A stretch of DNA of 64,000 bases from Actinophytocola sp963729115 (GTDB taxonomy: Bacteria; Actinomycetota; Actinomycetes; Mycobacteriales; Pseudonocardiaceae), in contig CAVSMR010000008.1 in the NCBI GenBank assembly GCA_963729115.1, positions 124,001-188,000 of the forward strand, given 5' to 3'. Position numbers and translations under genes: made by a program. Below are positions 60,914-64,000 of this stretch, in pieces (the first letter of the stretch is position 1; every line of letters begins with the position of its first letter). The notes under the pieces are model-generated. The model saw only the letters and a program-made list of their open reading frames with translations. It was not told the DNA's origin and did not search any database.

Positions 60914-62106
60914 CCTACCGCACCCGCAACGGCCGCAACGCCGCGACCGTCACCGCCCTCGCCTGCGTGCTGGGCCTGCTCGTCGCCGGCGCGCTGTGGT
61001 GGGTGAGCACCGCGAGCCGGGGCACGCGGATCACCGCGTACTTCGACAAGGCGGTCGGCGTGTACGCGGGCTCCGAGGTCAAGGTGCTCGGCATCGGGGT
61101 CGGCCGGCTCACCGCGGTCGAGCCGCGCGGCGATCGCGTGCGGGTGGACATGACCGTCGACGAGGGCATCGAGATCCCCGCGAACGCGAGCGCGGTCGTC
61201 GTCGCGCCGTCGCTGGTGAGCGACCGGTACGTGCAGCTGACCCCGGCCTACGACGGCGGCCCGCTGCTGGCCGACCGCGCCACGATCCCGCTGGCGCGCA
61301 CCGACACCCCGGTCGAGCTGGACGACCTGACGCGCAGCGTCAACGACCTCGCCACCGCGCTCGGCCCGAACGGCGCCAACGCCGACGGCGCGCTGTCGGA
61401 CGTGCTGGACACCGCGGCCGCGAACCTGTCGGGCAACGGCGAGCTGTTCGGCGAGACGATCCGCTCGCTGTCGGACGCGACGACCGCGCTGTCGGACTCC
61501 CGCGGCGACCTGTTCTCGACCGTGGACAACCTGTCCCGGTTCACGAAGGCGCTCGCCGACAGCGACGCGCAGGTCCGCACGTTCAACGACCGGCTCGCGG
61601 ACGTGACCGGCTACCTCGCCGAGGACCGCGACGAGCTCGGTACCGCGCTGGCGTCGCTGGGCACCGCGCTCGGCGACGTGCAGGGGTTCATCGGGCAGCA
61701 CCAGGACAGGATCAGCGCCAACGTGGGCAAGCTGACCGGCGTCACGCAGGCGCTGGCCGACCAGCGCGCGGCGATCGCGGAGATCCTGGACGTGGCACCG
61801 CTCGCGATGTCGAACTTCCTGTCCACCTACGACGCCGCGTCCGCGTCGTTCGCGATCCGCGGCAACCTCAACGAGCTGACGTACCCGCCGGTGCTGATGC
61901 TGTGCCGCACGGTCGAGGCGGGCACGCCGAAGCAGCTGCCGAAGACGCTGACCGACCTGTGCAAGCGGCTCGCGCCCTACCTCGACGGGACCCTCGAGCT
62001 GCCGTCGGTGGCCGAGGCGGTCGCCGCGCTGGAGCAGGGCAAGCTGCCGCCGCTGCCGCTACCGCTCGTCGGCATGGCCGGCCCGTTCGCGGGTGGTGGT
62101 TCATGA
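60910..62106 (+). CDS. mce4D: Mce4D
   Basis: 398 residues, GTG overlapping the mce4C stop by 4 bp. Anchor ATVTALACVLGLLVAGALWWV, Mce domain (AYFDKAVGVYAGSEVKVLGIGVGRLTAV; APSLVSDRYVQLTP), then a long helical segment with repeats of LSDSR/LADSDAQV-type heptads and a LMLCRTVEAG stretch near the end. Fourth Mce4 subunit. Confidence 0.91.
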   Translation: MTYRTRNGRNAATVTALACVLGLLVAGALWWVSTASRGTRITAYFDKAVGVYAGSEVKVLGIGVGRLTAVEPRGDRVRVDMTVDEGIEIPANASAVVVAPSLVSDRYVQLTPAYDGGPLLADRATIPLARTDTPVELDDLTRSVNDLATALGPNGANADGALSDVLDTAAANLSGNGELFGETIRSLSDATTALSDSRGDLFSTVDNLSRFTKALADSDAQVRTFNDRLADVTGYLAEDRDELGTALASLGTALGDVQGFIGQHQDRISANVGKLTGVTQALADQRAAIAEILDVAPLAMSNFLSTYDAASASFAIRGNLNELTYPPVLMLCRTVEAGTPKQLPKTLTDLCKRLAPYLDGTLELPSVAEAVAALEQGKLPPLPLPLVGMAGPFAGGGS

Positions 62107-63245
62107 GGCGCCTCGTCGGGTTGCTGTCGGTGTTCGCGCTGGCCGGGTGCGGGTCCGGCGGGTTCGCCGGGATGTACCAGGTGCCGCTGCCGGGGGGCGC
62201 GGACGTCGGCGACCACCCGTATCACGTGGTGGCGGAGTTCGGCGACGTGCTGGACCTGGTGCCGCAGGCGGGCGTGAAGGTCAACGACGTGGCGGTGGGC
62301 CGGGTCGAGCGGATCGAGCTGGCCCGGGACAACAAGACCGCGGTGGTCACGATGCTCGTCGACGGCGACGTGCGGCTGCCGGCGAACGCGGGGGCGGAGC
62401 TGCGCCAGTCGTCGCTGCTGGGCGAGAAGTTCGTGGAGCTGAACGAGGGCGGGTCGCCGAGCGGGCAGCTGCGCGACGGCGCCGTGATCCCGCTCGAGCG
62501 GACGGGCCGCAACCCGGAGATCGAGGAGGTGCTCGGCGCGCTGTCGCTGCTGTTGAACGGCGGCGGGGTCGGGCAGCTGCGCGACATCGTGACCGAGGTG
62601 AACGCCGCGCTGTCGGGCAACGAGCCGGAGATCCGCGCCGCACTGTCCAACATCGACACGATGGTCACCACCCTGGACGCGGAGAAGGGCGACATCGTCC
62701 GGGCGATCGACGCGCTCGACCGGCTCTCGTCGAACCTGGCGAAGCAGACCGACGACATCGCGACCGCGCTCGAGGATCTGGGGCCGGGGCTGAAGGTGGT
62801 GAACCAGCAGCGCAACTCGCTGGTCACCATGCTCGGCGCCCTCGAGCGGCTGTCGGACGTCGCCGTGGACACGGTGCGCCGCGGCCGCGACGACATCGTC
62901 GCCGACCTGCGCCTGCTCCGGCCGGTCCTGTCGAAGCTGGCGGACGCGGGCGACGACCTGCCGAACTCGCTGCAGTTCCTCGTGACCTACCCGTTCACCG
63001 ACTACTTCCTCAACGCGGTCAAGGGCGATTACGTGAACGTCGACGTGAAGTTCGACCTGGATCTCTCGGTGCTGCTGGAGAACCTGGAGAACGCGAGCAC
63101 GCCGCTGGTGCCGCTGCCCGGCGGGGCCGTGCCGGGCGCGCCGGCCACCCCGCCGCTGCCGCTGCCCGTGCTGCCGTCGCCGTCCGCGCCGCCGGCCGGC
63201 GGGCTCGCCGGGCTGCTCGGGTCGCTGCTCGGGGGTGGTGGCTGA
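62103..63245 (+). CDS. mce4E: Mce4E lipoprotein (LprN-like)
   Basis: 380 residues with a signal peptide and lipobox, VFALAGCGSGG, so the mature protein starts at a lipidated Cys16 instead of having a membrane helix; this is the lipoprotein subunit always at position E of mce operons. Mce domain AEFGDVLDLVPQAGVKVNDVAVGRVER and LRQSSLLGEKFVEL, helical region, then a Pro/Gly-rich tail. Overlaps mce4D by 4 bp. Confidence 0.92.
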   Translation: MRRLVGLLSVFALAGCGSGGFAGMYQVPLPGGADVGDHPYHVVAEFGDVLDLVPQAGVKVNDVAVGRVERIELARDNKTAVVTMLVDGDVRLPANAGAELRQSSLLGEKFVELNEGGSPSGQLRDGAVIPLERTGRNPEIEEVLGALSLLLNGGGVGQLRDIVTEVNAALSGNEPEIRAALSNIDTMVTTLDAEKGDIVRAIDALDRLSSNLAKQTDDIATALEDLGPGLKVVNQQRNSLVTMLGALERLSDVAVDTVRRGRDDIVADLRLLRPVLSKLADAGDDLPNSLQFLVTYPFTDYFLNAVKGDYVNVDVKFDLDLSVLLENLENASTPLVPLPGGAVPGAPATPPLPLPVLPSPSAPPAGGLAGLLGSLLGGGG

Positions 63246-64000
63246 TGTTGTTGCGCGCCACCAAGGTCCGGCTGTTCCTCTTCGCCCTGATCGCGGTCGT
63301 CGGGATCGGGTACGTGGGCGGGACCTACGCCGGGCTGGACCGGTTGCTGTGGCCGACCGGCTACGAGGTGACCGCGCGGTTCGCGGACGCGGGCGGCATC
63401 TTCGCGAATGCCGAGGTGACCTACCGCGGCGTGACCGTGGGCCGGGTGACCGAGCTGCGCCTGTCGGACGACGGGCTCGACGTGGTGCTGACCATCGGGA
63501 ACTCGGCCCCGCCGATCCCGGCGTCGGCGGCCGCGGTGGTGGCGAACCGATCGGCGGTGGGCGAGCAGTACGTCGACCTGGTGCCGCCGTCGCCGTCCGG
63601 CCCGTACCTGACCGACGGCTCGGTGATCTCCCGGGCGCGGACGTCGCTGCCGTCGTCCCCGGAGACGCTGCTGTCCAATTTGGACTCCCTGGTGACGAGC
63701 GTGCCGCGCGACTCGCTGCGCACGACGGTCGACGAGCTGGACAAGGCGTTCCGCGACACCGGCCCGTCGCTGCAGGCGTTGCTGGACAGCGCGGGCGCGC
63801 TGACCGCGACGGCCACCGCGCACCTGCCGACGACGACGTCGCTCCTGTCGAACGGCCGGGTCGTGCTCGCCACGCAGGCGGCGCAGTCGGCCCAGATCAC
63901 GTCGTACAGCAGGCACCTGCGGCAGCTGGCGGCGCAGCTGAAGAAGTCCGACCCGGACATCCGCCGGGTCATCGCGGGCGCGCCGGCGGTGGCCGCGCAG
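63245..64000 (+). CDS. mce4F: Mce4F (3' end outside the window)
   Basis: 252 codons are visible and the frame is open at the window edge. ATG overlaps the mce4E stop by 1 base. Anchor LFLFALIAVVGIGYVGGTYAG, Mce domain (ARFADAGGIFANAEVTYRGVTVGRVTEL; VANRSAVGEQYVDLVPPS), then helical repeats. Sixth Mce4 subunit; mycobacterial operons usually continue with Mce-associated proteins. Confidence 0.9.
   Translation, partial: MLLRATKVRLFLFALIAVVGIGYVGGTYAGLDRLLWPTGYEVTARFADAGGIFANAEVTYRGVTVGRVTELRLSDDGLDVVLTIGNSAPPIPASAAAVVANRSAVGEQYVDLVPPSPSGPYLTDGSVISRARTSLPSSPETLLSNLDSLVTSVPRDSLRTTVDELDKAFRDTGPSLQALLDSAGALTATATAHLPTTTSLLSNGRVVLATQAAQSAQITSYSRHLRQLAAQLKKSDPDIRRVIAGAPAVAAQ

Overview
The window is GC-rich DNA of about 73% GC by eye, with many GTG starts and 1-4 base start/stop overlaps. 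It fits an actinobacterium of the Pseudonocardiaceae; Amycolatopsis is my best guess, by inference and not by database search. Most of it is an aerobic sterol (cholesterol-type) catabolic island. Gene names rest on protein similarity and gene order recalled from Mycobacterium tuberculosis and Rhodococcus. No stretch over 300 bases lacks a gene, and I saw no tRNA, rRNA, CRISPR array or insertion sequence.

Left flank (1-8.0 kb): a truncated GT2/GtrA polyprenyl-sugar transferase with a GT39 membrane glycosyltransferase, an MFS exporter divergent from its likely MarR repressor, a TetR-SIS pair, a cupin, and a RibD-like fusion with reversed domain order. Ring A/B degradation (8.0-18.7 kb): a leftward operon kstD-kshA-small Cys protein-kshB-chsH3, a divergent KstD-superfamily flavoprotein, and a rightward operon hsaA-hsaD-hsaC-hsaB.

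Ring C/D (HIP) degradation (19.8-32.2 kb): fadE33-like, fadE32-like, fadE31-like and an enoyl-CoA hydratase leftward; fadE30-ipdF rightward; and ipdC, ipdB, ipdA, echA20 leftward. A membrane Ser/Thr kinase and a WS/DGAT acyltransferase are interspersed. Side-chain degradation (32.2-55.8 kb): fadA5 divergent from cyp125; an Ltp3/Ltp4/DUF35 module with two F420-type oxidoreductases and an NTF2-like protein; an unassigned acyl-CoA synthetase; echA19 divergent from fadD19; fadD17; fadE27-fadE26; and an ADH-hsd4A-ALDH-SDR operon. Uptake (55.9-64 kb): yrbE4A-yrbE4B-mce4A to mce4F, the Mce4 sterol importer, with mce4F running off the end.

Two operator types divide the island. Seven intergenic 14-mers fit the KstR pattern TNNAACNNGTTNNA, in front of uptake-side, side-chain and ring A/B genes. 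Three sites built on TTGCTTGGT, ideal palindrome AACCAAGCAATTGCTTGGTT, sit in front of nearly all the HIP genes, the set that KstR2 controls in mycobacteria. Neither regulator gene is in the window. Also missing are hsaEFG, fadD3, fadA6 and the chsE1-chsE2-chsH1-chsH2-ltp2 operon, so part of the pathway must lie elsewhere. The oddest features are a 21-base repeat array that has been read into the C-terminus of IpdC, the kinase inside the HIP cluster with an apparent ATC start, and the four-cysteine protein between kshA and kshB.
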